The notes under the pieces were generated by a model. It was not told the origin of the DNA. It worked only from the letters and a program-made list of their open reading frames with translations, and made no database searches. Both the position numbers and the translations under genes were made by a program. Below, piece after piece: positions 9,182 through 18,530 of a DNA stretch of 64,000 nucleotides. The stretch's first letter is position 1. Every line of letters starts with the position of its first letter. The stretch is taken from contig JANSXY010000010.1 in NCBI GenBank assembly GCA_024742695.1, forward strand, positions 1 through 64,000, in the 5' to 3' direction. The stretch is from Paracoccaceae bacterium. GTDB taxonomy: Bacteria; Pseudomonadota; Alphaproteobacteria; Rhodobacterales; Rhodobacteraceae.

Positions 9182-10218
9182 AGGTTGGCCCGCCGAAGCG
9201 CATGTCTTTCGATTGCGTCGACCACCGCATCGCCCCAGTCGGAGCAGGACGCGACGTAGCGATCGCGGGCGGCCATGACCTCCTGTCTCGGCATCGCGAG
9301 CATCTCGTCCACGGCTGGCAGAAGCGACCCTGCGTCAGGCGCCCGGATGTTCCGGATCAGACCCGCCGCCTCCAGTTCCCGCGTGTAGCCCGGGAAGTCG
9401 CGACCGGCGTAGATGCCCGGGACGCCGAGAACCGCGGCCTCGCTCGCCATGGTTGCGCTCTCGCCAACGAGCATCCGGCAATGCGCGAGGAGTTGGTGAA
9501 CGGCCGCCTTCGGTCCACTGTAGGCGTGGCGGCGGAGATCCTCCGGCAACTGTGTCTCGCTAGAAAGATGTACTGCGCCCTCCTCTGAAAGGCGTCCAAC
9601 CACGCGGCGCAAGAGATCGACAGTCCAGCCAGCCTTGCCCAGATCATGATTGGCGCGCCAAGCGACCACACGCACAAAGAAATTGTCCCGTTCAGGGTCC
9701 AGTCCGGCCGCGAGTGCTATGGACCGGTCAGTCCGGAAGGCAGAGGGGTGGAGAAATGAGAGCTCCTTCACTCCCGGCACTCGGGTGGTTTTGCATGATG
9801 GCGTGGGCCCACAATAGGCGCTAGGTACATAGAGATGCGTGATGAACGGCCACGTCAACCGGGTCTGAAGTCTTGCGTTCTCCGAATCGTAAAAGGCGAC
9901 CGATGGGATCCCTGCGGCACGTCCCGCATGTGAAATCGCAACGCCGCCGAAACCGACCATGACATCCGGGCGAAACTTCCGCGCAGCACGATAGACCGCC
10001 AAGTCACGGCGCACCATTTCCAACGCAAGTGGCACGACACCGGAAGCCGCCGTCGAGATCGGGTGGTGGGAGAGTCCCAGTTCGTCCAGAAGCTCGCAGG
10101 CGATATCCTTGCGGCGCGACAGGATCAGGATCTCGTCACCACGACCCCTCAATGCCTCCATCGGGCGCCGGAAGAACAGAACATCGGCGGGATGAACGAT
10201 TTCGAAGAGAACTCGCAT
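9178..10218 (-). CDS. DUF354 family protein (GT-B-like, UDP-sugar epimerase fold)
   Basis: 346 residues starting MRVLFEIVHPADVLFFR, the opening of DUF354 proteins, with DVMVGFGGVAISHAG and a C-terminal ESATMASEAAVLGVPGIY. These are GT-B-fold proteins found in lipopolysaccharide and archaeal glycan loci; their reaction is poorly defined. First gene of the minus-strand arm; the start at 10218 is the conserved N-terminus, and a longer open frame reaching back into the phaP region is spurious. The next gene begins inside its stop codon (ATGA). Confidence 0.75.
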   Translation of the reverse strand: MRVLFEIVHPADVLFFRRPMEALRGRGDEILILSRRKDIACELLDELGLSHHPISTAASGVVPLALEMVRRDLAVYRAARKFRPDVMVGFGGVAISHAGRAAGIPSVAFYDSENARLQTRLTWPFITHLYVPSAYCGPTPSCKTTRVPGVKELSFLHPSAFRTDRSIALAAGLDPERDNFFVRVVAWRANHDLGKAGWTVDLLRRVVGRLSEEGAVHLSSETQLPEDLRRHAYSGPKAAVHQLLAHCRMLVGESATMASEAAVLGVPGIYAGRDFPGYTRELEAAGLIRNIRAPDAGSLLPAVDEMLAMPRQEVMAARDRYVASCSDWGDAVVDAIERHALRRANL

Positions 10219-10382
10219 GCTGCCCCTACCTCGGATATCCTCCTGCAATACAGACTCCTCCCGGCCCCGCAAGAGACGGGACGCAGTTTCAGGAGTGTCG
10301 TCACAACCTCGCCGCCCTGCGTAGATCCGGCAGATGGGGCCTGAGCCCTCGAGGATTTCGGGCGGTCTTCCGCACCGCAACG
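10219..10382. other. Upstream region of the minus-strand polysaccharide operon
   Basis: No gene. The DUF354 operon promoter should lie here, but I see no convincing -35/-10 pair. Confidence 0.4.
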
Positions 10383-10409
10383 AAAAGGGCGGGCCTTGCA
10401 GGCCCGCCC
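10383..10409 (-). terminator. Rho-independent terminator of phaP
   Basis: A 9-bp G+C stem (GGGCGGGCC with GGCCCGCCC) around a 5-base loop, followed on the minus strand by TTTT, lies 57 bases after the phaP stop. It insulates phaP from the polysaccharide operon that reads in the same direction. Confidence 0.85.
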
Positions 10410-10466
10410 GAGTGAACGTCCGACCGGCAGGGAGGAGGTTGCCGGGGAACGCTATGCGTTGGCGCC

Positions 10467-10919
10467 TTACTTCGCGGCGGCCGCGGCCTTCTTGGCGGCG
10501 GTCGTCACGTCGGCGGTGGCCTTCTTGACCGCGGCGGTCGCGTCCTCGGAGAAGTCCTTGCCGGCGGCCAGCATCAGCTCGACGGTTTCCATCTGGACCT
10601 TCTTGGCCACTTCGGCGAAGGCGGCGAGGTTCTCGGCGGCCATCTCGGCGGAGGCCGAGGCGAAATCGGTCACGGCCTTGCCGTACTCGGCCGGCTCTTC
10701 CTTGGCCTTCGACAGGGTGCCGACCTTGGCCAGCGTGTCCTTCGTCCACTTGGCGGTGATCTCGGTCGACTTCTCGGCGGCTTCCAGCGCGACCTTGGCC
10801 ATCTTCTCGTTCAGAGCGGCCTGGGTCTTGAACGCGTCCTGCATCGCGGCGGTGTCCATCGGGAACGCCTTCATCATGTCCTGCATCGTCTTGGTGAAAT
10901 CGGGGGTCTTCGTCGCCAT
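10467..10919 (-). CDS. phaP: Phasin, PHB granule-associated protein
   Basis: 150 residues, alanine- and lysine-rich, almost wholly amphipathic helix with no cysteine or signal peptide, and the N-terminal pattern DFTKTMQDMMKAFPMD of phasin-family proteins in Rhodobacterales. Phasins coat polyhydroxybutyrate granules and set their number and size. A C-terminal run of AAKKAAAAAK is typical. It follows phaC on the same strand, but 143 bases separate them and two PhaR-type sites lie in the gap, so it has its own promoter. A strong terminator follows. Confidence 0.9.
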   Translation of the reverse strand: MATKTPDFTKTMQDMMKAFPMDTAAMQDAFKTQAALNEKMAKVALEAAEKSTEITAKWTKDTLAKVGTLSKAKEEPAEYGKAVTDFASASAEMAAENLAAFAEVAKKVQMETVELMLAAGKDFSEDATAAVKKATADVTTAAKKAAAAAK

Positions 10920-10988
10920 CTCTCAGTGCTCCGTTTTGCGCCTCGGGAGGGGAGGGCTCCCGTTCTGCGTCTGCACAAGAGATACACG

Positions 10989-11027
10989 CTGCATCGCAGC
11001 ATTTCAAGCCCCGATGCTGCAGTGCAG
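10989..11027. promoter_or_regulatory. Two PhaR-type operator sites upstream of phaP
   Basis: Two perfect inverted repeats of the form CTGC-N3-GCAG: CTGCATCGCAG at 10989-10999 and CTGCAGTGCAG at 11017-11027, 28 bp centre to centre. This is the recognition sequence described for the PHB-responsive repressor PhaR in Paracoccus and Rhodobacter. They lie 70-110 bases ahead of the phaP start, fitting repression of phasin until granules titrate PhaR. No phaR gene is in the window. Confidence 0.8.
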
Positions 11028-11062
11028 CAAAATTCCCGGCAGTGCCGAATTCTGCTTGGCGA

Positions 11063-12877
11063 TCAGCCTTTTGGCTGCTCCAGAACGTATGTTCCGGGCG
11101 CCCGGGCCAGCACCGGGTGCTTCGAATCACCCAGCCCGCGGGCCGCGACCATCTTTCCCGAACGCTTCGCCAGCCAGTGCCCCCAGACCGGCCACCAGCT
11201 GCCGCGATGGTATCCCGCGCCGGCCTTCCAGCCGTCCGCATCCATCTCGTCGATCGGCGCGTCGTTCAGGTAATGGCCGTACTTGTCCTTCGAGGGCGGA
11301 TTGACGATGCCGGCGATATGGCCGGATTCCGACAGGATGAAGGTCTTGTCCTTCGACCCGAACTGCCGGATCCCGTTGTAGGACGACCGCCAGGCGGCGA
11401 TGTGATCGGTCTCGCAGGCGATGGCGCATAGCGGCACGGCGATCTCGCCCAGCGACACGGTCTCACCGCATATCGTGAAACTGCCGCGCGCGAATTCGTC
11501 GCGCTGGCACAGGCCGCGCAGGTATTCCACCGCCATGCGGCCCGGCAGGTTGGTGCCGTCGCCGTTCCAGAACAGAAGGTCGAAGGCCGGCGGCGGATCG
11601 CCCAGCATGTAGTTGCGGATCGCCGGCTGCCAGATCAGGTCGTTGGAGCGCAGGAACGAGAAGGTGCGCGACATGAAGAAACTGTCCAGCACCCCGCTTT
11701 GCGCGCATTCGGCCTCGATCCCGTCGACGAAATCGTCGTCGAGGAAGACGCCCACCTCGCCCTGGTCGGAGAAATCGGTGAGCGTGGTGAAGAAGGTGGC
11801 GGAGTTGATCGAGCTGTCGCGGCGCTTCCTCATCAGCGCCAGCGTCAGCCCCAGCGTGGTCCCCGCGATGCAGTAGCCGACGGCGTTGACCTTCTTCTGG
11901 CCGGTGATCGCCTTGACCTGCCCGATCGCCTCCAGGTAGCCCTCCTCGACATAGGTATCCATGCCGACATCGGCGTAGGAGGCATCGGGATTCTTCCAGC
12001 TGACCACGAACAGGGTGAAGCCCTGATCGGTGATCCACTTGATCAGGCTGTTCTTTTCCTTGAGGTCGAGGATGTAGAACTTGTTGATCCACGGCGGGAA
12101 GATGATCAGCGGCGTGGCATGCACCTTCTCGGTCGTCGCCTCGTACTGGATCAGCTCGAACATCCGGTTGCGATAGACCACGCCGCCGGGCGTGGTGCCA
12201 AGGTTCTCGCCCACCGAAAACGCATCCTTGTCGACCAGCGAGACGACAAGCTCGCCCTCGTTCGCCTCGATGTCGCGCACCAGGTTTTCCAGACCGCGCA
12301 CCAGGCTTTCGCCATCGGTCTCGATCGCGCGTTCCAGCGCGTCGGGATTCGTCGCCAGGTAGTTCGTCGGCGCCAGCATGTCGATGATCTGGCGGGTGAA
12401 ATAGGCGATCCGGCGCTTTTCGCGCGGGTCCACGTTGTCGATGGCGGACAGCGTCTGCTCCACCGCCTCGGTCTGCAGCAGGTACTGCTGCTTGATGAAG
12501 TTGAAATAGGGGTGGCTGTCCCACAGCGGGTTGGAGAATCGCCTGTCCCTGGGGCCGGTATCGGCCGGCGGCTCGAACTTGCCGCGGGCCAGGGCCTGCT
12601 GCGCGTCGAGGTAGTGCTTGATCGACTTGCCCCAAAGCCCGACCTGCTGCTCGATCACCTTGCCGGGGTTCTGGATCGCCTCGGCCCACAGCGCGGCGCC
12701 GGCCTTCATGAACAGGTCGGGGCTGGGTGCCTGAAGGCTCGGGTCCACACGGCGCTTGTGCGCCAGCGCCTGCACAAGCCGCTGCGACAGCTCTTCGACA
12801 CGGGCAAGGTTCTCGTTCAGCCGTGACAGTTCGACGCCGGTGCCCGTGTCGCTGGTGCCTTCGTCGCTGGTTGTCAT
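11063..12877 (-). CDS. phaC: Class I poly(3-hydroxybutyrate) polymerase
   Basis: 604 residues, normal for class I PHA synthases. The lipase-like box is GYCIAG with the catalytic cysteine at about residue 336. The partner aspartate is in CETDHIAAW (about Asp491) and the histidine in ESGHIAGIV (about His520). It polymerises (R)-3-hydroxybutyryl-CoA into PHB at the granule surface. The ATG at 12877 is followed by the disordered MTTSDEG start; an upstream in-frame alternative would add 12 residues. It is divergent from phaZ across a 100-base gap, and phaP lies downstream on the same strand. Confidence 0.95.
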   Translation of the reverse strand: MTTSDEGTSDTGTGVELSRLNENLARVEELSQRLVQALAHKRRVDPSLQAPSPDLFMKAGAALWAEAIQNPGKVIEQQVGLWGKSIKHYLDAQQALARGKFEPPADTGPRDRRFSNPLWDSHPYFNFIKQQYLLQTEAVEQTLSAIDNVDPREKRRIAYFTRQIIDMLAPTNYLATNPDALERAIETDGESLVRGLENLVRDIEANEGELVVSLVDKDAFSVGENLGTTPGGVVYRNRMFELIQYEATTEKVHATPLIIFPPWINKFYILDLKEKNSLIKWITDQGFTLFVVSWKNPDASYADVGMDTYVEEGYLEAIGQVKAITGQKKVNAVGYCIAGTTLGLTLALMRKRRDSSINSATFFTTLTDFSDQGEVGVFLDDDFVDGIEAECAQSGVLDSFFMSRTFSFLRSNDLIWQPAIRNYMLGDPPPAFDLLFWNGDGTNLPGRMAVEYLRGLCQRDEFARGSFTICGETVSLGEIAVPLCAIACETDHIAAWRSSYNGIRQFGSKDKTFILSESGHIAGIVNPPSKDKYGHYLNDAPIDEMDADGWKAGAGYHRGSWWPVWGHWLAKRSGKMVAARGLGDSKHPVLARAPGTYVLEQPKG

Positions 12878-12977
12878 GTTAATTTTTCCCCCGTATCCTC
12901 CGCACTGCAGCATATCGCCGCCGCGCCGGGGGGGAAAGCGACGATTGCTCTAGGGGAACCCGGTCGGAGGGACATCG

Positions 12978-14246
12978 ATGAAGGGCATGATCACCTATGA
13001 CCTGATGGAGACGGCGCGCAACACCAACGAGTGGTTGGGCGCGACGGCGCGGGCGATGGCCTCGTACCCGGTGTTCGGGCTGGCGCCGCACCCGGTCTTC
13101 AACCTGATCGCCGCCTGGGGCGAGGTGACCGAGCGCACCTTCTCGCGGATGATCGCGAAACCCGACTGGGGGATTCGCACCTTCACCGCCGAGGACGGCC
13201 GCGACCATCTGGTGCAGATCGAGACCCTGGTGAAGAAACCCTTCGGCGACCTGATCCATTTCAAGGTGTCGGGCCGGACGCCGCGCAAGCGCCGCATCCT
13301 GCTTGTCGCACCGATGTCGGGGCATTACGCCACGCTGCTGCGCTCGACCGTGAAAAGCCTGATCGTCGACAACGAGGTCTACATCACCGACTGGCACAAC
13401 GCCCGCGACATCCCCGTGTCGGAGGGCAAGTTCGACATCGAGGACTATACGCTCTACCTCGTCGAGTTCATGCGCCACCTCGGCCCCGACATCAACGTGA
13501 TCGCGGTCTGTCAGCCCGCGCCGCTGACGCTGGCCGCCACCGCCTACCTGGCCGAGGAAGACCCGCAGGCGCAGCCCCGCACCCTGACCCTGATCGGCGG
13601 CCCGGTCGACCCGGACGCCGCGCCGACGGAGGTGACCGATTTCGGACGCCGGGTGACGATGGGCCAGCTGGAACACTCGATGATCCAGCGCGTCGGGTTC
13701 AAGTACGGCGGCGCCGGCCGGCTGGTCTATCCCGGCCTGCTGCAACTGCACAGCTTCATCTCGATGAACGCCGACCGGCACGGCAAGGCGTTCTTCGATC
13801 AGATCATGTCGGCCGCCAAGGGCGAGGCCTCGGACCACGATCATCACAATCGTTTCTACGACGAATACCTCGCGGTGATGGACATGACGGCGGAGTTCTA
13901 CCTGTCCACGGTGGAACGGCTGTTCAAGCGCCGGGTCATCGCCCGCAACGTCTTCACGGTGGCCGGCAAGCAGGTCGACATGGGCAAGATCACCCAGGTC
14001 GCCGTCAAGACCGTCGAAGGCTCGAAGGACGATATCAGCGCGCCGGGCCAGTGTATCGCCGCGCTGGACCTGTGCACCGGGTTGCCCGATTCGATGAAGG
14101 CCAGCCACCTCGAACCGGATGCCGGCCACTACGGCATTTTCGCCGGCAAGTCCTGGCGCAACAACATCCGGCCGCTGGTGCTCGACTTCATCGACACGCA
14201 TGCCGATCCCGCGCCGGCCCGCAAGGCGAAGATCCGCGCCGTCTGA
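12978..14246 (+). CDS. phaZ: Intracellular PHB depolymerase
   Basis: 422 residues. The cysteine nucleophile lies in AVCQPAPLTLAA (about Cys178), the hallmark of intracellular depolymerases of the Ralstonia PhaZ1 type, which use cysteine rather than serine; GHYGIFAGK near the C-terminus carries the likely catalytic histidine. It breaks down native PHB granules in the cytoplasm. The start at 12978 follows TCGGAGGGACATCG. Divergent from phaC, so the short shared region probably holds both promoters; only a CTGCAG palindrome is there, not a full PhaR site. Confidence 0.93.
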   Translation: MKGMITYDLMETARNTNEWLGATARAMASYPVFGLAPHPVFNLIAAWGEVTERTFSRMIAKPDWGIRTFTAEDGRDHLVQIETLVKKPFGDLIHFKVSGRTPRKRRILLVAPMSGHYATLLRSTVKSLIVDNEVYITDWHNARDIPVSEGKFDIEDYTLYLVEFMRHLGPDINVIAVCQPAPLTLAATAYLAEEDPQAQPRTLTLIGGPVDPDAAPTEVTDFGRRVTMGQLEHSMIQRVGFKYGGAGRLVYPGLLQLHSFISMNADRHGKAFFDQIMSAAKGEASDHDHHNRFYDEYLAVMDMTAEFYLSTVERLFKRRVIARNVFTVAGKQVDMGKITQVAVKTVEGSKDDISAPGQCIAALDLCTGLPDSMKASHLEPDAGHYGIFAGKSWRNNIRPLVLDFIDTHADPAPARKAKIRAV

Positions 14247-14249
14247 CCC

Positions 14250-15011
14250 TCACCCGGCGGTCCGATCGACCCGGCCCAGCACCTCGTCCAGCGCGGTTTC
14301 GATCAACGCGAGGCAATCGGGCGTCGAAAACCGGTGGTCGGCATCCTTGACCAGCGTGAGCCGGATATCCGGCCCGGAGACATGGTCGAGCAACCGCAGC
14401 GCGACCGAAACCGGCACATCGGCATCGGCCGTGCCCTGCAGGAACCGCGCAGGAACCCGCAGGCCGAGCGGGCTGCGCAGCACCAGCCATTCGCGCCCGT
14501 CCTCGATCAGCCTTCGGGTGATGACATAGGGCTCGTCAGAATAGTCCGACGGCAGTTCCAGCCGCCCGGTCTCGGTCAGCGCGCGGCGCTGGTCGGCGTC
14601 GAATTCGGCCCACATGCCGTCCTCGGTGAAATCCGGCGCCGCCGCGACGGTGACGAGGCCCGCCACCCTGTCGGGCATCTCGCGGGCGCACAGCAGCGCC
14701 AGCCAGCCGCCCATCGAGGATCCGACCAGCACCTGCGGCCCCTCCGTCAGCGCGGTGATCGCCGCGGCGGCATCGGCGAACCAATCGCCGATCCCACCCT
14801 CCTCGAACGCGCCGGAAGACTGGCCGTGGCCGGAGTAGTCGAACCGCAGGAAGGCCTGCCCGCGCGCCTTCGCCCAGGCTTCGAGCGCCAGCGCCTTGGT
14901 GCCTTCCATGTCCGACCGGAAACCGCCGAGAAACACCACGCCCGGCCCCTGCCCCGGCGTGCGATGATAGGCGATCCTGCGGCCCTCGGGCGTTTCGAAA
15001 GATGCGACCAT
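14250..15011 (-). CDS. Alpha/beta hydrolase (ABHD10-like esterase)
   Basis: 253 residues with a clear alpha/beta hydrolase core: oxyanion region GVVFLGGFRSDMEG, nucleophile elbow VGSSMGG with Ser99, and DADHRFSTPD with the catalytic histidine near the C-terminus. The LGGFRSDMEGTKA start matches bacterial relatives of palmitoyl-protein thioesterase ABHD10. It ends 3 bases from the convergent phaZ stop. Its frame stays open upstream through antisense thrS sequence, but MVASFETPEGRRIAY is the real N-terminus. Substrate unknown. Confidence 0.8.
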   Translation of the reverse strand: MVASFETPEGRRIAYHRTPGQGPGVVFLGGFRSDMEGTKALALEAWAKARGQAFLRFDYSGHGQSSGAFEEGGIGDWFADAAAAITALTEGPQVLVGSSMGGWLALLCAREMPDRVAGLVTVAAAPDFTEDGMWAEFDADQRRALTETGRLELPSDYSDEPYVITRRLIEDGREWLVLRSPLGLRVPARFLQGTADADVPVSVALRLLDHVSGPDIRLTLVKDADHRFSTPDCLALIETALDEVLGRVDRTAG

Positions 15012-15164
15012 CGCGGCCTCCCTCGGCGTTTGCGTCACACTAGGCCGCCCGGCCGCCGGGCGCAAACGGGCGACGTTGACTTTGCCGCGACGCGGCGCGA
15101 CAACGTCGCCCGATAACCCGCAACCGGGCGTTCCGTGGGCGCCGAACCGACGAGGAGAGCCGAT

Positions 15165-17111
15165 ATGGCCAAGATCACGCTGACCTTTCCCGATGGCAAC
15201 ACGCGCGCGTTTCCCGCCGGGGTGACGGCGGCCGAGGTCGCGCAGTCGATCTCCACCAGCCTCGGCAAGAAGGCGATATCCGCCAGCGTCGACGGCCGGC
15301 ACCACGACCTGCAATGGCCGATCGAGGCCGATGCCGCGATCGCGATTCACACGATGGCCGACGACGCGCCGGCGCTGGAACTGATCCGTCACGACCTCGC
15401 CCATGTCATGGCCCGCGCGGTGCAGGAGATCTGGCCGGACGTGAAGGTGACCATCGGCCCGGTGATCGAGAACGGCTGGTACTACGACTTCGACCGCAAG
15501 GAGCCGTTTACCCCCGACGACCTTGGCGCGATCGAGAAGAAGATGCGCGAGATCATCAACCGGCGTGACCCGGTAACGACCGAGGTCTGGGACCGTGATC
15601 GCGCGATCCGCTACTACGAGGCGCAGAACGAACCCTACAAGGTCGAACTCGTCCAGGCGATCCCCGAGGATCAGCAGATCCGCATGTACTGGCACGGCCA
15701 CTGGCAGGATCTCTGCCGCGGCCCGCATTTCCAGCATACCGGCCAGCTGCCCGCCGACGCCTTCAAGCTGATGAAGGTCGCGGGCGCCTACTGGCGCGGC
15801 GATTCGAACCGGCCGCAGTTGCAGCGCATCTACGGCGTGGCGTTCCGCAACCGCGACGACCTGAAGGCCTACCTGACCTTCCTCGAAGAGGCCGAGAAAC
15901 GCGATCATCGCCGCCTGGGCCGCGAGATGGAGCTGTTTCACTTCCAGGAAGAAGCGCCGGGCATGGTGTTCTGGCATCCCAACGGCTGGACGATCTACCG
16001 GGCGCTGGAAGACTACATGCGCCGCCGCCTGACCGCCGCCGGCTACAAGGAAATCAAGACACCGCAGGTCGTCGATCGCAAGCTGTGGGAAGCCTCCGGC
16101 CACTGGGACAAGTACCGCGAGAACATGTACATCACCGAGATCGACGAGGAGCATGCGAACGAGAAGCGCGTCAACGCCCTGAAGCCGATGAACTGCCCCT
16201 GCCACGTGCAGGTGTTCAACCAGGGCATCAAGAGCTATCGCGACCTGCCGCTGCGCCTGGCCGAGTTCGGTTCCTGCCACCGTTACGAGGCGCACGGGGC
16301 GCTGCACGGGCTGATGCGGGTGCGCGGCTTCACCCAGGACGACGCGCATATCTTCTGCACCGAGGACCAGATCGCCGATGAATGCGCCCGGTTCATCGGG
16401 CTTCTGTCGACGATCTATCGCGACACCGGCTTCGCCAAGTTCGACATCAAGCTGTCGACACGGCCCGATGTTCGGATCGGCACCGACGAGCAGTGGGACA
16501 AGGCCGAGGCGGCGCTGGAAAAGGCCATCCTGACGGTGCGCAACGACTATGTGGTCGACCCCGGCGAAGGCGCGTTCTACGGCCCGAAGCTCGACTTCAA
16601 GCTGACGGACGCGATCGGACGGGAATGGCAATGCGGCACGTTCCAAGCCGATTTCCAGCTGCCCGAACGGCTGGACGCCACCTATGTCGGCCAGGATGGG
16701 GCCAAGCACCGGCCGGTGATGCTGCACCGCGCGATCCTGGGCAGCTTCGAACGATTCCTCGGCATCCTGATCGAGAACTACGCGGGCAAGCTGCCGTTCT
16801 GGCTGGCGCCGCGCCAGGTCGTCGTCGCCTCGATCGTCTCGGATGCCGACGCCTATGTCGCCGAGGTGACCGCCGCGCTGACCGCCGCGGGGGTTCGGGC
16901 CGAGGCGGACACCCGCAACGAGAAGATCAACTACAAGGTTCGCGAACACAGCCTCGGTAAGGTTCCCGTGATCCTCGCCATCGGCCAGCGCGAGGTGGAG
17001 GAGCGGACTGTTACAATCCGCCGCCTCGGCGAGACCCGGACGGCCGTCGGGGCCCTGGACCAGGTGGTGTCCGACCTGGCCGCCGAGGCGGTGCCGCCAG
17101 ACCTGCGCTAA
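15165..17111 (+). CDS. thrS: Threonyl-tRNA synthetase
   Basis: 648 residues with the full bacterial layout: N-terminal TGS domain ([20 protein letters not shown]), editing domain with [10 protein letters not shown], class II core with the zinc site starting at [10 protein letters not shown], motif 2 region [23 protein letters not shown], motif 3 ([17 protein letters not shown]) and the anticodon-binding domain. It charges tRNA-Thr. The ATG at 15165 follows GAGGAGAGCCGAT; an upstream in-frame ATG at 15135 would add ten unconserved residues. A terminator-like hairpin follows. Confidence 0.96.
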   Translation: MAKITLTFPDGNTRAFPAGVTAAEVAQSISTSLGKKAISASVDGRHHDLQWPIEADAAIAIHTMADDAPALELIRHDLAHVMARAVQEIWPDVKVTIGPVIENGWYYDFDRKEPFTPDDLGAIEKKMREIINRRDPVTTEVWDRDRAIRYYEAQNEPYKVELVQAIPEDQQIRMYWHGHWQDLCRGPHFQHTGQLPADAFKLMKVAGAYWRGDSNRPQLQRIYGVAFRNRDDLKAYLTFLEEAEKRDHRRLGREMELFHFQEEAPGMVFWHPNGWTIYRALEDYMRRRLTAAGYKEIKTPQVVDRKLWEASGHWDKYRENMYITEIDEEHANEKRVNALKPMNCPCHVQVFNQGIKSYRDLPLRLAEFGSCHRYEAHGALHGLMRVRGFTQDDAHIFCTEDQIADECARFIGLLSTIYRDTGFAKFDIKLSTRPDVRIGTDEQWDKAEAALEKAILTVRNDYVVDPGEGAFYGPKLDFKLTDAIGREWQCGTFQADFQLPERLDATYVGQDGAKHRPVMLHRAILGSFERFLGILIENYAGKLPFWLAPRQVVVASIVSDADAYVAEVTAALTAAGVRAEADTRNEKINYKVREHSLGKVPVILAIGQREVEERTVTIRRLGETRTAVGALDQVVSDLAAEAVPPDLR

Positions 17112-17131
17112 CGCCCTGCGACAGCGGCAAA

Positions 17132-17157
17132 AACGGCGCGTCTTCGGGCGCGCCGTT
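17132..17157 (+). terminator. Probable thrS terminator hairpin
   Basis: A 9-bp perfect stem (AACGGCGCG with CGCGCCGTT) with an 8-base loop, 20 bases after the thrS stop. The trailing T-run is poor (CTGCATTTG), so termination may be partial. Confidence 0.6.
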
Positions 17158-17234
17158 CTGCATTTGCCCCGCATCTTCCGCGCCGTCACACCGCCGTCGC
17201 ATCGTTTCAGTCCGTCACGCACGCGTGCAGCACG

Positions 17235-17255
17235 GGCCCGTGACTGGCCCGTGAC
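17235..17255. repeat. Tandem direct repeat ahead of the bufferin operon
   Basis: GGCCCGTGAC occurs twice (17235-17244 and 17246-17255), 11 bases apart and so on the same face of the helix. It lies 70-90 bases upstream of the precursor gene, where an activator or sigma-factor site would be expected. No regulator can be named. Confidence 0.5.
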
Positions 17256-17326
17256 GAAGTGCCGCGCCTAGGGTTTCCTCACCGCCTCGACGCGGAGTGA
17301 ACGAACCAGATTTGAGGAAAGTCCCG

Positions 17327-17620
17327 ATGTCCAACACCCCCAAGACCCTTGCCATTGCCGGCGCCCTCGCCGCCGCCTTCGCCACCCACGCCGCCGCCCC
17401 GGCCCACGCCCAGGAGGCCAAGGAAAAGTGCTACGGCGTCTCGCTCGCCGGCCAGAACGACTGCGCCGCCGGCCCCGGAACCACCTGCGCCGGCACCTCG
17501 ACCGTCGACTACCAGGGCAATGCCTGGACGCTGGTGCCGGCCGGGACTTGCGCGGACGTGGAACTGCCCGAGGGGCGCATGGGTTCGCTCGAACCGCTCG
17601 AGCGCGACCTGCCCGCGTGA
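17327..17620 (+). CDS. bufA: BufA1/DUF2282 bufferin precursor, signal-peptide-bearing
   Basis: 97 residues. A Sec signal peptide covers residues 1-28 (hydrophobic [15 protein letters not shown], likely cut after AHA). The mature part is small with four cysteines at about 35, 46, 54 and 75 ([27 protein letters not shown]). This is the DUF2282 precursor of bufferins, exported RiPPs whose cysteines become thiooxazoles by the partner MNIO enzyme and which bind copper in the periplasm. The start at 17327 follows GAGGAAAG; an upstream GTG in frame would add ten residues before the signal peptide. First of four clustered genes. Confidence 0.88.
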   Translation: MSNTPKTLAIAGALAAAFATHAAAPAHAQEAKEKCYGVSLAGQNDCAAGPGTTCAGTSTVDYQGNAWTLVPAGTCADVELPEGRMGSLEPLERDLPA

Positions 17621-17675
17621 TCCAGACCCGGCCCTCGGCCGCGGGCCGGGGGTCACCCCCTTCCACAGGTGCCCC

Positions 17676-18530
17676 ATGTTCGACCTTCCCGCGCGTTCTC
17701 GCCTGCCCGCCGGCCCCGGTGTCGGCTACAAGCCGCAGCACTTTTCGAACATAATCGACCGGGCCGACCCGGTGGAATGGCTGGAAATACATGCGGAAAA
17801 CTACATGGGCGATGGCGGGCGGCCGATCGCGCAACTGCGCGCGCTGGCCGCGCGGTTCCCGCTGTCGGTGCATGGCGTCGGCCTGTCGATCGGCGGCGAA
17901 GCGGCGCTGGATCGCGAGCACCTGGCCCGGCTGAAGCATCTTGTCGGCTGGCTGGACCCGGCCGCCTTTTCCGAACACCTCGCCTGGTCGACCCATGACG
18001 GGGCGTTCCTGAACGACCTGCTGCCGCTGCCCTACACCCGCGCCACGCTGGATCGCGTCTGCGACCATGTCGACCAGGTACAGGAGGTGCTGGGGCGACC
18101 GATGCTGCTGGAAAACCCCGCCACCTACCTCGGCTTCGCCGAGACCGAGATGGACGAGATCGCCTTTCTCGCCGCGATCGCCGGGCGCACCGGTTGCGGG
18201 CTGCTGCTGGACGTCAACAACGTCTTCGTCGCCTGCACCAACCGCCGCGAGGATCCGGTCGCCTATGTTGACCGGTTTCCCCTGCATCTTGTCGGCGAGA
18301 TCCACCTTGGCGGGCATGACGACGACCGCGACGACGCCGGCCTGCCCTTGCTGATCGACAGCCACGGTCGCGAGGTCGCCGACCCGGTCTGGGCGCTTTA
18401 CGCCCGCGCGATCGCGCGCGGCGGGCCGAAGCCCACGCTGATCGAATGGGACAACGACGTGCCGGACTGGCCGGTGCTGGCCGCCGAGGCCGGGCGCGCC
18501 GCCACGATCCTGGGCGGGGTGCCGGCATGA
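17676..18530 (+). CDS. bufB: BufB, MNIO (DUF692) multinuclear iron oxidase
   Basis: 284 residues with a TIM-barrel DUF692 layout. Metal-ligand motifs are in order: [10 protein letters not shown] (His66), SEHLAWS (Glu100, His101), [35 protein letters not shown] and LIEWDNDVP. The family uses two or three non-haem irons to oxidise cysteine side chains of a precursor peptide, here very probably the product of the preceding gene. The ATG at 17676 puts GVGYKPQHF near the N-terminus as in the family. The next gene starts inside its stop codon (ATGA). Confidence 0.92.
   Translation: MFDLPARSRLPAGPGVGYKPQHFSNIIDRADPVEWLEIHAENYMGDGGRPIAQLRALAARFPLSVHGVGLSIGGEAALDREHLARLKHLVGWLDPAAFSEHLAWSTHDGAFLNDLLPLPYTRATLDRVCDHVDQVQEVLGRPMLLENPATYLGFAETEMDEIAFLAAIAGRTGCGLLLDVNNVFVACTNRREDPVAYVDRFPLHLVGEIHLGGHDDDRDDAGLPLLIDSHGREVADPVWALYARAIARGGPKPTLIEWDNDVPDWPVLAAEAGRAATILGGVPA

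Noticed and set aside
9178-11241. Long N-terminal extension of the DUF354 gene over phaP
   Set aside because: The extension crosses phaP antisense and in the wrong context; the DUF354 start MRVLFEIVHP is conserved.
12890-12970. PhaR site in the phaC-phaZ divergent region
   Set aside because: Only a CTGCAG palindrome is there; the CTGC-N3/4-GCAG spacing is not met.
14250-17222. Long upstream extension of the alpha/beta hydrolase frame over thrS
   Set aside because: Only the last 253 codons match a family; the upstream part is antisense to thrS.
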